NCBI GenBank assembly: GCA_033030425.1
Contig: JAUFSD010000002.1
Coordinates: 62,001 to 126,000, forward strand
DNA from: Verpa conica
Taxonomy: Eukaryota > Ascomycota > Pezizomycetes > Pezizales > Morchellaceae
Reading direction: 5' to 3'
Length of the DNA: 64,000 bases
Shown: piece after piece, positions 33,900-47,672 of the stretch
How the letters are laid out: each line of letters begins with the position of its first letter
Position numbering within the stretch: the first letter of the stretch is position 1
Program-made: the position numbers and the translations under genes
Notes under the pieces: model-generated
The model's database searches: none
What the model was told of the DNA's origin: nothing
Seen by the model: the letters and a program-made list of their open reading frames with translations, nothing else

Positions 33900-35085
33900 A
33901 TTTTTTTTTTTTGACTTCTGTTCGATATTACTCAAAAATAAAATAAAATAAAATGGTTCTTCTTCTTTGTTGCCAGTTATCCATCAATTTTACATGTGAA
34001 TTACAGGGGGGAAGAAGAAGAAGAAGAAGAAGAAGCTGGGATCTCCTCCCCCCCCCTCTTATTAAAAACTACATATATATATATATTGGTTTGTGTGGTG
34101 TCAAAAAAGCTTGCGTGTTGCAACCAATTCGATCATCTGCCTACTGATATAAGCGGTTGAGCCACGCGGGGAAATTCACACCGAACGTCACATCTGGGCT
34201 TTCCTGCCCCCCAATCAAGTTGTGGGGCAACTTACGCGAAATTGGGGAAGACGGGCCGGTTTAGCTACTGCAGCCTGAGGCACAGCTTATCCAGGGCAAG
34301 CTTTTTAACCGGATTATATTAGTGCCACCTAAATACACAAAGAGTTACAAGCTAGTATAGTAATCAATAAGTTCCCGTCCTCACCAAGACACGGAGATTC
34401 TATCGCAGGGGAGGGGGGGGGGTAGAACAGATAGCGATCTAGTCAAATGGGTGAGCGGAAGGCTTTAGATAGAACGGTTCTTACCCCCTCACCCCAAAGT
34501 ATTGTATGTACCTGCCTACCTAGCTATTGTAGGGGTTCAAACGAGGTCTAATATTTGGGCATAGTAAGCGATTACATATTTATCAAGCCATTACTAAACA
34601 AGTCAGACCCTGGACAAAAATCATGCAAGCTTTCCTCTCTGCGCCGGAGTCACCAATTCATTGGGAATAGTTGAAGAAATTCCCGGTATGGGAAAATGCA
34701 CAAACTTGGCGCGTAATATATGCACTTTCTTGATGATGGTTGGGCAATCATTTAAAAAAATCAAAACATGGGCGAACACCGAGACCTTTATCGGTCTTGG
34801 CAAAAACCTCTGGTATGGCCTGATGATAAACCGAAGCGCCGAGTCACGACTGGTCTTTTTTTTTTCAAACAGATATTTCAAACAGACAATATTGTAAATC
34901 ATAACTTTTGGATTAACCAATAATTATTGCTATTCTGTCCGTACATAACATATCATATTCAAAAAAAGTAAATAGTTACGCACTTCCGATCCCATATGTG
35001 AGATGGCGACATCATAAACCAGACAAAAAAAGAAAAGACATGCAAGAAATTCGTATCAGAACCACCAAATATCTAACCAGAAGAC
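33900..35085. other. Intergenic region with microsatellites
   Basis: It lies between the oxidoreductase 3' end and the transporter 3' end (convergent). It holds (GAA)8 at 34011-34035 and (AT)n at 34072-34086. No gene is recognised. The frame 34621-34920 (minus) has no features of a family. Confidence 0.5.
34011..34035. repeat. (GAA)8 microsatellite
   Basis: Eight GAA units in the 3' flank of the Gfo/Idh/MocA gene, followed 35 bp later by an (AT)7 run. Confidence 0.9.
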
Positions 35086-36900
35086 TTAGGACCTAGTCTC
35101 GACGTGTGTGGTAACTGGGACCTTCTCATCATCGATGGCGGTAGTGGACGGTAGCCCCCTCTCGGAGTCAGAAATCTTAGTGTCGACGATTCCGAAGATC
35201 TCGTCCATCTTCTCAAGAGAGATACCCTTGGTTTCTGGGACAAAGAACCAGGTGAAGAAGAACATGGAGAAACAGAAAGAACCGTAGATGAAATATGTTC
35301 CGTAACCAGCGTTACCAACAGTGGCCATCATGTTTGGTGTGGCACGGGCAACAACAAAGTTGAACAACCACTGGGTGGCAGCACCCATGGCGACGTTGGT
35401 GGCTCTAAGACGGGCAGTTGGGATTTCAGAAACGTAGATCCAGCAGACGGGTCCCCATCCGAACTGGAAGAAGGACGCGAAGAGGAAGATCATGACAATG
35501 GCGATGTAACCAGCAGGAGGGACATCAACGCCGGCCTGGGGGGGGTCGAAACGGACGTAGAAACCGATGTAGTACATGCAGCAACCTTGAGCGATAGAGG
35601 TCCAGAGAAGAGACTTGCGACGACCAAGAGAATCGGCAACGAAGAGGAGGAAAATAGAGCAGGTGACCATCTTGACGATTCCGTAAATACCAGTGGCGAA
35701 GAGACCAGTTTCAGTACCAGTGAGACCAAGATTGGCCTATTTGTCCGTTAGTTTTACATTTATCATAAAAAACAAGAGGAATACTTACGAAGATTTGAGG
35801 AGCATAGTAGTTGATAGCGTTTGTACCAGTCATCTGTTGGCAAACCATGAGACCGATGGAAATAAGAGCTCTGTTACGGTTGCCCCTAATGGTCCACATT
35901 TCCTTCTGCAAATCCCAGAATCCACTGCCTCCGACCAAGCGCGCCTCAAATTCAAGTTGTTCCCTCATCTCGTGAAGCTCTGCCTGTACATACGCATGAT
36001 CGCCGGGAAGGTTACGGACACGTCCAAGGGTAGCGGTGGCCTTCTCCCATTGATCGGTTTTGGCGAGCCAACGGGGAGATTCGTTGCTGATCAACATACC
36101 AAATGCGAGGAAAACGGCGGGAAGACCTTGCATAGCAAGAGAAACAATCCATTGGGCATCTCCTTTGACGTGCAAGAGATTTCCGTAGTTGATCCAGAAC
36201 GCGATACAGACACCAGTGACAATCTATTTTCATGGGAATCAGTTGGTGACCAAGATTAATAAATACATCCCGGGATACTCACAAATAGCTGATAGAGACC
36301 AGTCAAAGCACCACGAATGGCTCTTGGGGCGTTCTCGGATGTATAAAGAGGATTGACCATAGAAGCAGCACCGACACCAATACCAGAAATGAATCTATTT
36401 GAAAGTTAGTTGTGATCCAGGACAGTAGGTATATCCAATTAGAAAACTGACCTTCCGCAGTACATAGCTGCCAATTCACCCATGGAAGCAGCCTGCAAAA
36501 CAGTCCCGATGATAGCGATTACAGCACACCCGAAGAGAGTGACCCTTCGTCCAAATTTGTCTGCAAACCAACTGGCGGCCAAAGCACCAATGAAACATCC
36601 TGCCTGAAGAGTAGAGACAATATTTGCCTCCAGGTTTGCACCCCCAACTTTGTCCAAATGAGTGAGACCAAACTTACTGCGAAACACAATTAGCTTTATG
36701 GCCTCTCTTGTAGAGAGCTAAAGTACTCACTGTCTGAAAGTATCGAGCTTAAGGACACCGCCAATGATACCGATATCCATACCGAACAGCATACCAGCGA
36801 AGCATGCTGAGCATGACAGAACATAGACCCTCCAGTTGTAAATCTGGGGAGGGTCATTCTTCATGGCCTCATTCTTAACGATCTTGGTGAGGAAAGACAT
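35086..36900 (-). CDS. MFS sugar/quinate transporter (STP/QutD-like), multi-exon
   Basis: A 12-helix proton symporter of the plasma membrane. The start [20 protein letters not shown] at 36900, followed by [20 protein letters not shown], matches fungal quinate permeases closely. The frame is open 30 codons further upstream, but that extension is not conserved in character. Signature motifs are [10 protein letters not shown] (loop 2-3), GIGVGAASM, the loop 6-7 motif NESPRWL (usually PESPR), [12 protein letters not shown] (helix 7), [28 protein letters not shown] (helix 10) and the end motif [17 protein letters not shown]. The C-terminal tail is hydrophilic. Introns lie after DTFR(H), after the CGR of exon 2, after YQLF and after YAPQIF, where a GTAAGT donor is visible. 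Whether it carries quinate or a hexose cannot be settled. No quinate catabolic gene is in the window. Confidence 0.9.
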
Positions 36901-39900
36901 CTTGAGAGAGTTTCTTCCTTGGTGCTCTGGTGAAACTTCGAGAGCTCGCTGTCTAAAGAACAGGATGAACTGAGAGGGGCCTCCAGACATTCATATATAC
37001 ACCTTCTCCCCGCATATATCTAGATTGATGATATATTTACCATGCGTGTAATATGCGTCTTGCCACCTTCGCTTGCTTGCGCCGGTAGGTGTAGGGGTAG
37101 GATAAATTCGAGCCTCATATTCAATTCTAACTTTGGTGTGTAGAACTATCGGTGATCGGGAGAATCTTGAGCGCCTTGGTTTTTCTTGGGGGCCTCTACT
37201 GCTGACAGACTCTGGAACAGAGCCACATGAACCACTTTCTCCCGAAAGGCCTGGAAACAGTCGGACATTGGTGCATCGTGCAGCACTGAATACTGCAGCT
37301 ACCCTAAACGGTAGGGGGGCAGCCAGTCTATTTCCTTTACCGAACTCCTAGACACTGTACTCTAGGTATATAGTGCATTAATTCCCTAGGACATGGTGCT
37401 ATCCCCGCTTTTTCCCCACAGCCGGCTAATTTCCCTACTGAGACTGTCAGATTAATTGGCACACTACGATACCCCCGAGAGGGCCCAGATTACTGTTGGG
37501 CATGGGTTAAACCATGGTCCTTTGACCAGTCACTGAAAACACCTACTTGCAAGGGCTGCGATCCAGTAAAACTCCAAGGGCATTCGCCGCAGTACCTACC
37601 GTCATATCACAAGAACACAGGATAGTACACCGGACCCAGGGCATAGAGAAATCAAAACCAGGCTTTCTCAGCTGTAGAGTTGTTGATGCCACGCGGCGAG
37701 TTCGAGTCAGGTGATATTCCGTATTAGGCAACTGTGGCTCAGCACAAGAATCACGCAAAAGCTCCAACACCACAAACTAATGGATGCGCAATTAAACTCT
37801 CTTGGCCTCCCCCAGATCTGACTATGAAGGACCGTGTATTCGATATGGGGGCGGGAATACCCACATCTAAAACCCGAACCCCACAGTCTACTGGTATTAT
37901 CAACCCAATTGGAATTAGTCCCCGCCACTGGTTCACTGATGAACTGTCAACTATACCAACTATTCCGAAAAAAATAGAGTTCTGTTCCACACACACCCCG
38001 AAGTCACGAATACTGTCAAAGAGGTAGAGGCTTGTTTATTATCCCTCACTTCGCTACAATATCCCCCGTCAAGTCTTGGAAATAAAATTCCGTGGGGGTA
38101 TGTACATATTTTTCCAACCTGTCATGTCTCTAATCGCAAAATGCGCCAAATCCTCCCGATATTAAATACCACGATAAGTGGAATGGAATATCAATCTCAA
38201 GAAAAAAAATTTGGGTTCAAATTTTTTCTCATAGAGTACCTAGACTTAACATCCGACTTATTAGAAATCATTTCTTGAAGGGGGGGTATCTTTTTTTGCT
38301 TGACAGCATACCGTGAAGATCTTTGCAAATTCCGATATAGCGATCCATCCTAGAAAAATCTCGATTGAGTGCGTGGCGACTACCTGCCGTCTGACCTGGG
38401 ATACCTCCAGTGGCCACCTCAATCCCTGAACTCAAAGCCCGCGATCTCTTTCCCTCTGCCCATTCCAAGACTTGGGCGGCTACATCTTACATATTGCTGT
38501 ACAATTTCTTTGCATGACACCAGGATACCGGTTAAATATGCCTCAATTCGAGCTATATGAGAGAATTGATAAGACTCAGATCTCTAGATGGTTTGATTCT
38601 TCCTGGCTTGGTTTGCAGGACCCTAACTTGTGAGGTCTTGTGAAAAACTCTTGTACGCAGATCAGCAAACAGCATCACCTCCTTTGGTAATATGGTGGAG
38701 TGATAATCTAATGTCAATAAACCTGAGCGTGAGGCGGGTCGGGGATAACCAACACCCGAGTTTTCCCTAGCAAGAGGGGTACGCGTTACTTCCTGGCTTG
38801 CTTCAGATTTAGGTGCAATCAATGTTACAGAAATTTTTAGAGTTGAAAAGGGGCTCGGGATTCGCACTCCCAGCTAATTTTCGCCTTCCGATAATTCCCA
38901 TTGACCCGAGAGCTCGGTTTCAAACAGTGTTTCTGACGCTGAGATGAGGCCTATTATAGCTAACCCTAGGTATAATAACCTACCGATTCGGTCCTAAATA
39001 CACCAAGGTTCGGCCTTGGGTGGTCAAAAGCCACCATACCCCATATATCCTATTTCTCATTGGGATATATGTGGTGGAGGCCAGAAACCGAGAAATGATC
39101 GCCTTGCGTAGAAATATAATGACCTGTTACACCGGACGTTTTCTGCCTCTTCTCGAAAAGTCCTGCATCGATACATTGAAACTAGCATTCAGGAGACAAC
39201 TGACCGATCCATAATTTAATCCTAACTAAGGTACAATCTAAATAATTCTGCACTAAGATGCTTATCCGCTCGCGCATCGATCAGGGCGCAAGTGGAGAAT
39301 ATCTCCTTTGCGGATACACTTCAAATCAATTCTAGAACGTCGGCAAGATTGCCGTACTAGTATATTTCCCGGATAATATCGACTATTTCTCTTTAGAGCC
39401 TCCGGATAAAGTGTCCCCAGCCTGACAGATAAGGAAAGTAAAGTAACTCCGCTCGTCGAGTGATATCGCATGATTCTTGATTAGACCCCCGATGCATATG
39501 CACCCAAACTTCGGGCCCGAAGGACAGAAGTTTGAAGATATCCGCTTCAGCTACTTTATACGGTAAACTGAGATTAGCGGGCCGTTAACACGGCGCTATC
39601 GGCTGTACGGCATCTAGATACAGGCACAGACACGTATCTGCAGCTTCAGCCCAATTACAGCCAGCGGTAATACCCCCGGCACGTACCCACTCTTCATCTA
39701 TCGAATATAAGAAAGATATGATTCCCTAAATACACTTTAATTCGGATAAACAAATAGTCCGAATAGTTATTTATGTTGCAGGATTCTCATGCATGTGCAT
39801 GAAAATGTACCTGCTTTATTACCTAGATTCAGACCACCAAAGAATTAGTAGTAAATAAATTTTTCTCGAAATAAAGCACAGTCCCACAATTTTTGCACAC

Positions 39901-41205
39901 AACCCGTATACGTCAAGTCATATAGTTAAACTTACCTCCCCGCTTATAGCTAAGCCTCAGGTACCCTAAAACTGATGACTGTTATACCATATAATCCCCT
40001 CACTCGGGACATCGTCCGTATGTGGTATTACACTACCGAAAAACACCTCGGCGGCTTTTTCGGAAACAACCGGGTGATTGATGATCACTACAAACATCAA
40101 GCACGAGTTCAACGACCGAAGACGGACCAGATCCCGATTCCCCCCCGACATCTACCTTCCATTATATTTTAGGAAATCTTAAACTATGACAACATAAAAA
40201 CACTAACTACGCGTGGGGGGAGAATTATCTCCGAGATATGCATGATATAAAAACCGAGTGATACTACGTGATCTGAAACAACATCATGGCAGTATACTCC
40301 ATATCAGGCTTAATCACCCCACAAGAATTAGAAATCAATCAAGTCGAGATTCACCAACAAAAAAAGAACTTGCCACTAACTGATAAGCTCAACTAATCAT
40401 CCGGCACAGTCCCAAAGAGAAACACAACCCGTGTTACCTACATACATCTATGAGTAAGTACTAAGGCTCGCGATCGGTTTACTCTTGACATCCAACTGGT
40501 TCCTAGATAGTGGCCTTGCAGATCATGCGCGAATTGATCACCATAGTGGTGCAAAAAAAAAATGCAGGCAGAAAACAATTCTCCGCTATCTCGAACGCCG
40601 TCGGTTAGTAATTACATGTTACACTCAGAGCTCTATTATTAATGAAGAGAGTATTATCGAAGCACTTCAAGCCTACAATGTAACTTTATCTATGACTCTA
40701 TTCGCCTAATATTGTCCTATGGTGAAGTACTCGGGATCTATTACTTATCACGCACGAGAATGAGTAAGATTCAAAGCTTTATAAAACCTTGCCCGTGAGC
40801 GGGATGATATCAGACCATCGCGTACTAATACATATAAAAACTATACCTTAGACCCTTCAGGGTAAGCAAGACCTCATCAAAATCTCTATGCCACCTCCGC
40901 CATTCTTTCTTCTACTAGGTGACTTTAGCAAGTACCCCGCCACTTTCCCCGCTGACAGCCTACAGAAGTAATACACACCACGTGACCAACCAACTTTCTA
41001 TCTAACCTTTTTACAACTTGATATCGTGGTTCATTTAAAATGGCTACTACGATTTCCTCTGAGTAAAATCCATCCCGCTATTCAACACATAATTTATATG
41101 AAACAACTCGAAAAGACTCGAGAAAAAATAACTTACTTAACAAAACACAGATAGACATAAAAAAAGACCCAACCCCAAGCCATGGCTTCTATTAAATCCC
41201 AAATA
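36901..41205. other. Gene-poor region, about 4.3 kb
   Basis: After the transporter promoter (just above 36900) no convincing gene is found. Overlapping frames near 37734-38027 (plus) and 37751-37996 (minus) are the longest pair, and neither has a domain or composition that favours coding. The sequence has a patchwork of short frames with many stops, consistent with decayed repeats. Confidence 0.4.
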
Positions 41206-41620
41206 GTGTGGTCCACGAGGCCGAGGTACCTCGAGGCTTCTCTCCGGGCTCTCCTCGAGGTGGCTTGAGGTAATAATAAATTTTTTTAAAAAAAATACAG
41301 ACTCTAGTAGGAGCAAAACAGGTCACCCTGAACATTCCCACTATAAATTATCACCCAGTATTATTCAGCTTGACCCAATGGCTATGAACCACATCAAACA
41401 GGTAATAATTTAGTAGGTAATAGCTAGAGAATTACACCAGAATACTGTGTGGGAATATTTGGTAGTTTTTAAATTATTACTAGAAATATTTCTATGCCTC
41501 AAGGTCAGACTCCAAGTTCCCAAGGTGAGCCAAAGCCAGAGGCCTACAAAGCCGAGGCACCGAGAGACCATTCCCCCCCCCCCGGCCCTGCCTCGGCTCG
41601 AGCAGCCTCGTGGACCACAC
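41206..41620. mobile_element. MITE-like element with 16-bp terminal inverted repeats and TA flanks
   Basis: GTGTGGTCCACGAGGC at 41206-41221 is repeated as its exact reverse complement, GCCTCGTGGACCACAC, at 41605-41620. Both ends are flanked directly by TA (41204-41205 and 41621-41622), the target-site duplication made by Tc1/mariner-type transposases. The element is 415 bp and contains no transposase. A reading frame at 41494-41748 starts within it and runs out through its right end, so I treat that frame as incidental. A non-autonomous element moved by a Tc1/mariner/pogo-type enzyme is the likely reading. Confidence 0.75.
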
Positions 41621-41622
41621 TA

Positions 41623-43464
41623 ACCCCAAAGCTAGCCTCGATTGACGAAAACCTTGATAACCCCAACTCGGCCACTCATACCCTTTACAGTAAACTATAC
41701 GGCTCACAAGATACACCAAAGCCGAGGCACATAAAATCTATGATATAAAACGCTATCTTCACAAGATATCACCTACGGGGGATGGGTTGTTTCAGAAATA
41801 CATATTATAACCCAATTAATACACAAAGCTCTCGTATATACAAAAAAAACTCTAAACACCCCCCACTACAAGAACTAAAGCTAATACTATCCCATAAGTA
41901 TAAATATCCAATTAAAGTCGCATAACCACAAACCACAAGAAATCCTCCCAATAACCCGGAAAACCAAATTAAACCCCAAGCCTAGCCAGTCCTACCCATA
42001 CCAAACACATACAAGCATAAAGGGGGGGAGTGTTTGTGGAACAATCCCATAAAACACCAACACTCATATAAAAAAAAACTTCTCTCAAAAACTCACTAAC
42101 GTATTCGACGAGGTTGTGGATCTGATCAGACCGACCTTTTGGTCACCTAGAAACACAGCAAAATCCCAAGGTTCCTCCCTCCCTATATATTTTACGCTAT
42201 AGTAGAATAGGAATAATATTTTCTTTTTCCTAAAAGTATTCAGAAGAACCATTTATGTTCCAAAAAGTCTAGAGAAAAATCATCCAATATTTTATTATTT
42301 TAAGCCACCCTTCGGACTCTCCAAAGATTTATATGGGATCTTAAGCCAGGAGGGTTTCTCAACTAGATTAGAGTGATTGAGGGTGCATGATATAGCTTAT
42401 AACTCTTGTAGTTTTATAGCTTTCGCTGGGTCTCTGGGTGATCCAAAAGGTCGCTCTGACATACAACCTAATATAACCCCCCCCCCTCCACACCTAAAAA
42501 ACCAAAAGTAGAAAATCCTACTACTCTGAAACCCTAAATAATCAAACCTTATTGGTGGGTCAGTTAGATCGAGACTATATTATTACTCGCATCCGCTTCT
42601 GATTGGTTGTCTACTAACATACATATAACTCTGAACCATAAAAAGTAAATTACTCCCCCCACCCCAGTCCCCCCTTCCCTCCCCAATCAGTTTGCGTTAT
42701 CTAGATCTACTGGTAGCGTTACTTGGACAGCGAATAAAGATGGTGTTTGTAAGAAATTGAATAATGTTATGTAATTGTTTCGAGTGACCTTACATGATGC
42801 TGCGCAGCAACCGACTAGATAAGCTTTTAGGTGTCATCCACCAGCTGCACTCCAGCTGTACAAGCACACAAGGCGGAACTTGTCCATTCATGAACCGTCG
42901 ATCGCGCACATCATATGTGCAATAAGTAACGCTGACTCTAAAAATAATTTATCCTACCAGAGAAAGGATTTAAAAATTGTAAGATAAGTGGTAGATCAAG
43001 CTATCATTCACGAGCCCTATAGGTACAAATAGATAGTATCATCTCTCGTCCTGCCTACCTGAAGAGAAAAAAACCAGTTGGTAATATAATAAAAAGGAAA
43101 ATAAAATACCCCAACCCCTCATAAACGTAAGGAAAACCCTGAAAATTCCAAAAACCATAGGAAAATTTTAGCCTTGTCAAATAACCCGTCTAGAGCAAAT
43201 ACCCTCCCCTCCCACCTTCCATCACTACCGCTAGTGGTCTCCGATAGTACCACGTGGTTGGTTGGCCGGCCCAAGAAAAAATAATTATAACGAATGAAAA
43301 ATATAAGGAATTAAGACAAAAAAAAATTATAAAGAAGGGTACTTTTTTCTAAACCGAGCTCCACACCAAACAATACTCAAACTTCAAAGCATTCCGCTTA
43401 ACCAATGAATTCCCACGCTGCAAAACATCAGCTGTAACTAGCAGCTTATGCTGGCTCCAATCCT
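41623..43464. other. AT-rich intergenic region
   Basis: No convincing coding potential. It includes C-rich patches (42476-42487, 42654-42680) and ends at the 3' flank of the DUF8004-like gene. Confidence 0.45.
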
Positions 43465-46400
43465 TTATTTCCCCACTTCAGCCTGGGGACCAGCATTGTT
43501 ACCGGAACCTGCGGACAATGCGCGATCCATCTGTGCCTCAATACTAGTAGACTCCGCTTCCACGTGTGTCGGACTCATTGGAATCTGAATTTCGAGTGGG
43601 CTTTCTAGCGCGCCTTCAGTCTTGGGAGCCTGGAAATCAAAAAGAGGTAAAGCTTTTGTCTGTGATTGCTGCGACTTCTGCGACTGATGACTTTGTGGGC
43701 GATCGCTTTCTGGATAGTACCCTGGCTGATAAGCCCCCGGATGGTACCCCTCACGATATTGTCCATTTGAAGGGTTGCTGTCTGGAGAATAAGTCCGAGG
43801 AAAGTTTTGCTGGTATGGAACGTATCCTCCCTCGTTATAGACCTCAGGGGACTGTGACTGACTCCTCTCACTAGCTGGGTAGCTCTGCCTGAATGGAGGT
43901 GGGCTCAACCCGATAGGATTTTCAGGGTGCTCCGCCTTGGGAGAATCAGGCAAGGGCTGATCTAATGGTCGGTACTCAATAAACTCCTCAGCGCTGTACT
44001 CTCCCTCCAACTCAAAAGCATCTCCATCAGCTCCAGGGGCGCCCCTAACCATCCTCCAGTCCTCCGCAATATCCCAACAGTGACTACGTCGGTAGGTGTA
44101 ATCTATCTCGTCATCGCCGTTGAGATTACCTGTAGATCCTGCGGGACCAAGACCTCCATATGGCCCTGCAACTCCCCAAATCCCGCTCATCCGACTAGCC
44201 CTATTGTTACTCCTCTCCCATGGTAACGAGCCTTTGACGTTCTCGCACAGGAAATACTCCACACCATCGCCATACTGGCAGCCAACAGCATCAACGACTG
44301 TCATGGGCAAATTCTGCAGAACACAGTACATGAAGATCCACCTGCCCCTTCTAGCCTCAATTATATCGTCCAGTTTCTTCCCACGCGAAAAATCTTGCTC
44401 AAGTTTTAGGTAGGCAGTGGCGAATTCATTCGATGCTGCTCGCTGCACGGTGTCTTCGTTGTACGAACTTTTCAAAACGGCCATCAGCTCGTCTGATTTC
44501 AGTCTCTTTTGTGACTTTGGCTTTTTCGACTTCTTTTTCTTGGCGCCATCAGCAGTGGATGGTGGGGTGGTGGGGATGAATGGTATGCGAGGCTGATCAA
44601 ACGGAATGTTTGGTTGGACGGGTACGGTAGAATTGTCGAGAGTTGCCATAATCTTCCGTAGGAAGGTTCGTGCTTGTTCCTCCTTTGACCTTTGGTCCTT
44701 TCCTTCTTCACCCTCAGAGACAGAGTTGGCTTCGAAGCGAATTCGTTCACCATGGATCCATTCACGATCTACCAACAAGTCGTAAAGAACACAGAAATCA
44801 TCATAAAGCCGTTTCAAGACCATTCTGTTCAGACCACCAGTCTCAGTGTATCCACCCCCTTTCCCGTGTTTTCCAGCCTTTGGTGGCCATGAGCCATAGA
44901 CGTTTTTATAAAAGCTCAGAGTAAGTTTCCTCATGGCTTCAAATCCTGCTTTCCAAGGCTTCAATTCGGGGTACTTGTCATCACCAACCCATACGGAGGG
45001 ATAGTCGAAATTTGTCAATCCGGTTGTGACATTGTATAGGCGGATCTGATGTAGGTTGAGTGAGGAACGATCGAGGCGTTTCTTCGTCTCACTCGAGATG
45101 TACTGTAGCCCAGGGTGCCCTTTGATATCTTCCCATCTACCGCTGGCATGGATAAATCCTTCCCTGTACAATCTCTGACATCTCCAGCGCTCGCCCATAA
45201 TCAGGGCTTCAACTATCGCGTCATCATCGTTTCTGATATCGTCAATCTTCAACTCCTCAACATAATATAGTAAATTCCCTTCTGCTGTGCTGATCCTCCG
45301 CGATACATTTAGGTCCTCGGCATGTAACTCCGGTGAATTGGGACCCTGCAACTGCCTGAATATTTTTTCTAATATCTGGAATGGGGTTTCCCGGTGGAGT
45401 GTAGAAACGAGGAATGTGTAGTTGAGGAATGCAAAGAGATTTCGGACATCGATGAGCCGCTGAAACGAGTCATTGTTAGGATCAGAGTTGGAATGCTTGT
45501 GCTTCTTGCCCTTTACAGGAGCAGAAGCAGCTCTGGGCTCCATATCGATCGCAGGATAATACACTTTGTAAGCAACATTCGCGTCCATGAAACCCTCATC
45601 GGCTCCTTCCGCCTGGACCAATTGATTTAGAACACCAGGCGTGCTTGAGAAATCCTCGCCCGCTACGCTTGGTGTCGGCGCGCTCCCCGGCCTTGTGTTC
45701 TGTTTAAAGGCTGGCACGGGAGCCGACGGAACACCTGTGGGTACCTCTAAAAATAGATCCTGAGATCCAGCCGCGTCCTCTGCTCTTTCTGAAAACTGCA
45801 AATCCTCAATATACTGTCCCATAGCAGCAAACATCAGGGGTCCCGAGTTGATTCGGAACGTTGGTGCAACCGATTTAGCGTTCCTAGGCGCTAAAAATAC
45901 CAATGTATCACCCGTAGGATCCCACAAATCTGGTACCTAAAAAAAGGATGAGTCAGCGGACGGGGGGCAAAAAAGGAAGGAAAAAGAAAGCAACAGGGAT
46001 TAAAGATCAAATGTCCAACGTACCTGACCACCTCGAGTCAGAGGACCAAAATTGTACCCTTCCAGATGCTCGCTACTTCCGTGCATAAGCCTCCATGCTG
46101 CTGGGATCTCGACATCGTCCTTCCTCTTCTTTCCAAAAATACCACGACGGCCCTTTTTTCCCTTGAATTGCCGAGGGATATCGGCTGCTGTTGGGCTAGG
46201 AGGCATTGGGACATGAACTTGTGAAGAACCTGGCCGTGATGGTGCATATGACGCAACAGACATTGCTGACGCATTCGAAAAATTTCTGTGGGATGCCTGA
46301 GCAGATGGAGCTGGTGATGATGGGAGAAGGTATGGTGATGGTGATGGTGCTCCAGATGCGACCGGAGGGTGAGGGGCTACTACTGTATCGGCTGTGGGTG

Positions 46401-46704
46401 GTGCCAATGATAATGATTCCACTCGCCTAGGAACCAACGCTGGATCTCGTGGTGACGCTGAAAGAGGCATGGAGAATACCCTCATAGATTTTGGTGTCCC
46501 GCTAGTAGGTGTCCCGTTGAGGGCAGTGGAAGGTGTTTGGAGACTGTCACTCCTCTGGTGTGCGATGTTGGTGATGATGGGAGGAAGAGGTGGAGGAGCG
46601 GTCTGAGTTTCCTCACCAGGCGAACCACCAAAGAATCCAGTGAGTCGCTTCATTGAGCTACTATCAAAGAAAGTTGACGCTCTACGTCTCGACGTCTTAG
46701 CCAT
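43465..46704 (-). CDS. Large fungal protein, probably DUF8004 family, two exons
   Basis: Spliced model (minus): 46704-46024 and 45936-43465, total 3153 nt, 1050 residues. The single 87-nt intron has a GTACGT donor and joins GGQ to VPDLWDPTGDTLVFL. The N-terminal 200 residues are Ser/Pro/Ala-rich and basic, with the arginine-rich start MAKTSRRRASTFFDSSSMKR and GKKGRRGIFGKKRKDD. The middle (about 210-800) is the conserved part. It includes AWRLMHGSSEHLEGYNFGPL, NLFAFLNYTFLVSTLHRETP, WEDIKGHPGLQYISSETKKR, YFLCENVKGSLPWERS and SHCWDIAEDW. The last 250 residues are Pro/Gln/Tyr/Ser-rich and look disordered. The function of the family is not known. I name DUF8004 from memory of the domain pattern, with moderate confidence. 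No membrane segment is obvious. Confidence 0.85.
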
Positions 46705-47577
46705 GATTTACGAGAATATAACGAACGACTGTTGTGACAAAAAAAGGTTGTACACAAAGGGGTGGGGGGGTGAATAGATAAAAGATAAAGCAGATACTGG
46801 ATACTGAGAGGACTTTTATCGAAACCACTAGCAAGAGGATAGAACGGATGGGGGGAGATGTGGGAGATGATATAGAAAAGAACGTACTGGTATGACTGCG
46901 AAGGGGCAGGCAGATTCCAACAATTGCTCGATTAAGAAATGTAAAACACGGAACGAAGGTGAGACCTCGGAGATCCCCACAGACCAGTTCCTAAAGCCAC
47001 TATAGTATCTCTTTTTCTTTTTTCTCTTTCTTTTCGTACTGTGTCTCTAGAGGTGGATGTATGCACTGGGCGGATCCACTGGGATGGCAGGTATTCTCTA
47101 GTGATTGGGTACGTACCTGATGGCGAAGCAGAGGCAGGGGAGAGATGGGATGATAGCTGGTGGTGAGCTGGGACACGACAACAAAACAACAGCAAGGACT
47201 ACTATATACCAAACGGGAGAGGCTTGGGTATAATGAGGTGGATACGTGTGACGGGGGATGGGGGAAGCAGCGAGGCCTGAACCCAGCTGCAGAAGCTGTG
47301 GGGTGGGATGGTATGGGATGCTGATGGTGAGCTGAGGCTGGTGATGGTGACTCTTCTGGTGACCAGTCGGGTCATGAAATCTTGATCACGGAGGGATCCG
47401 AGGGAGCTAGCCTAAGGCGATGCAGTATACCATGCGCTGGTATGTTGGGATGTGACGAGTGAGGGTGAGGAAGAGGAAGTGATGTGATGTGAGGATGTGA
47501 GGATGTGAGTATTTGTGGGTATTTGCAAGTTATGTATATAGCAGGACTACAAGCACATGTTTATTTACATGGAAACA

Positions 47578-47672
47578 AGAAGGAAGAGGGGGGAGAGGGA
47601 GAGGGGGAGAGAGAGATGAAGAGATGGAGAGATGAAGAAATAAAGAGATGGAGAGGAAGAGGAGACCGAAGA
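47578..47672. repeat. Purine-rich low-complexity tract
   Basis: About 95 bp of almost pure A/G on the plus strand, made of irregular GAGAGG and GATGAAGAGATGGA units. Confidence 0.85.

Noticed and set aside
34621..34920. Minus-strand frame of 99 codons with overlapping plus-strand frame
   Set aside because: No family resemblance. Convergent 3' flank sequence with A/T runs explains the open frames.
36901..36990. Thirty extra residues at the start of the MFS transporter from an upstream ATG
   Set aside because: The family start ([20 protein letters not shown]) is at 36900. The upstream residues look unlike transporter N termini, though an alternative start cannot be excluded.
37700..37725. gcgagttcgagtcaggtg resembles a T-arm
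   Set aside because: No matching acceptor stem or other arms nearby.
41494..41748. 84-codon frame MPQGQTPSSQGEPKPEAYK...
   Set aside because: It begins within and crosses the right end of the MITE-like element. Its Pro/Ala bias comes from the repeat sequence.
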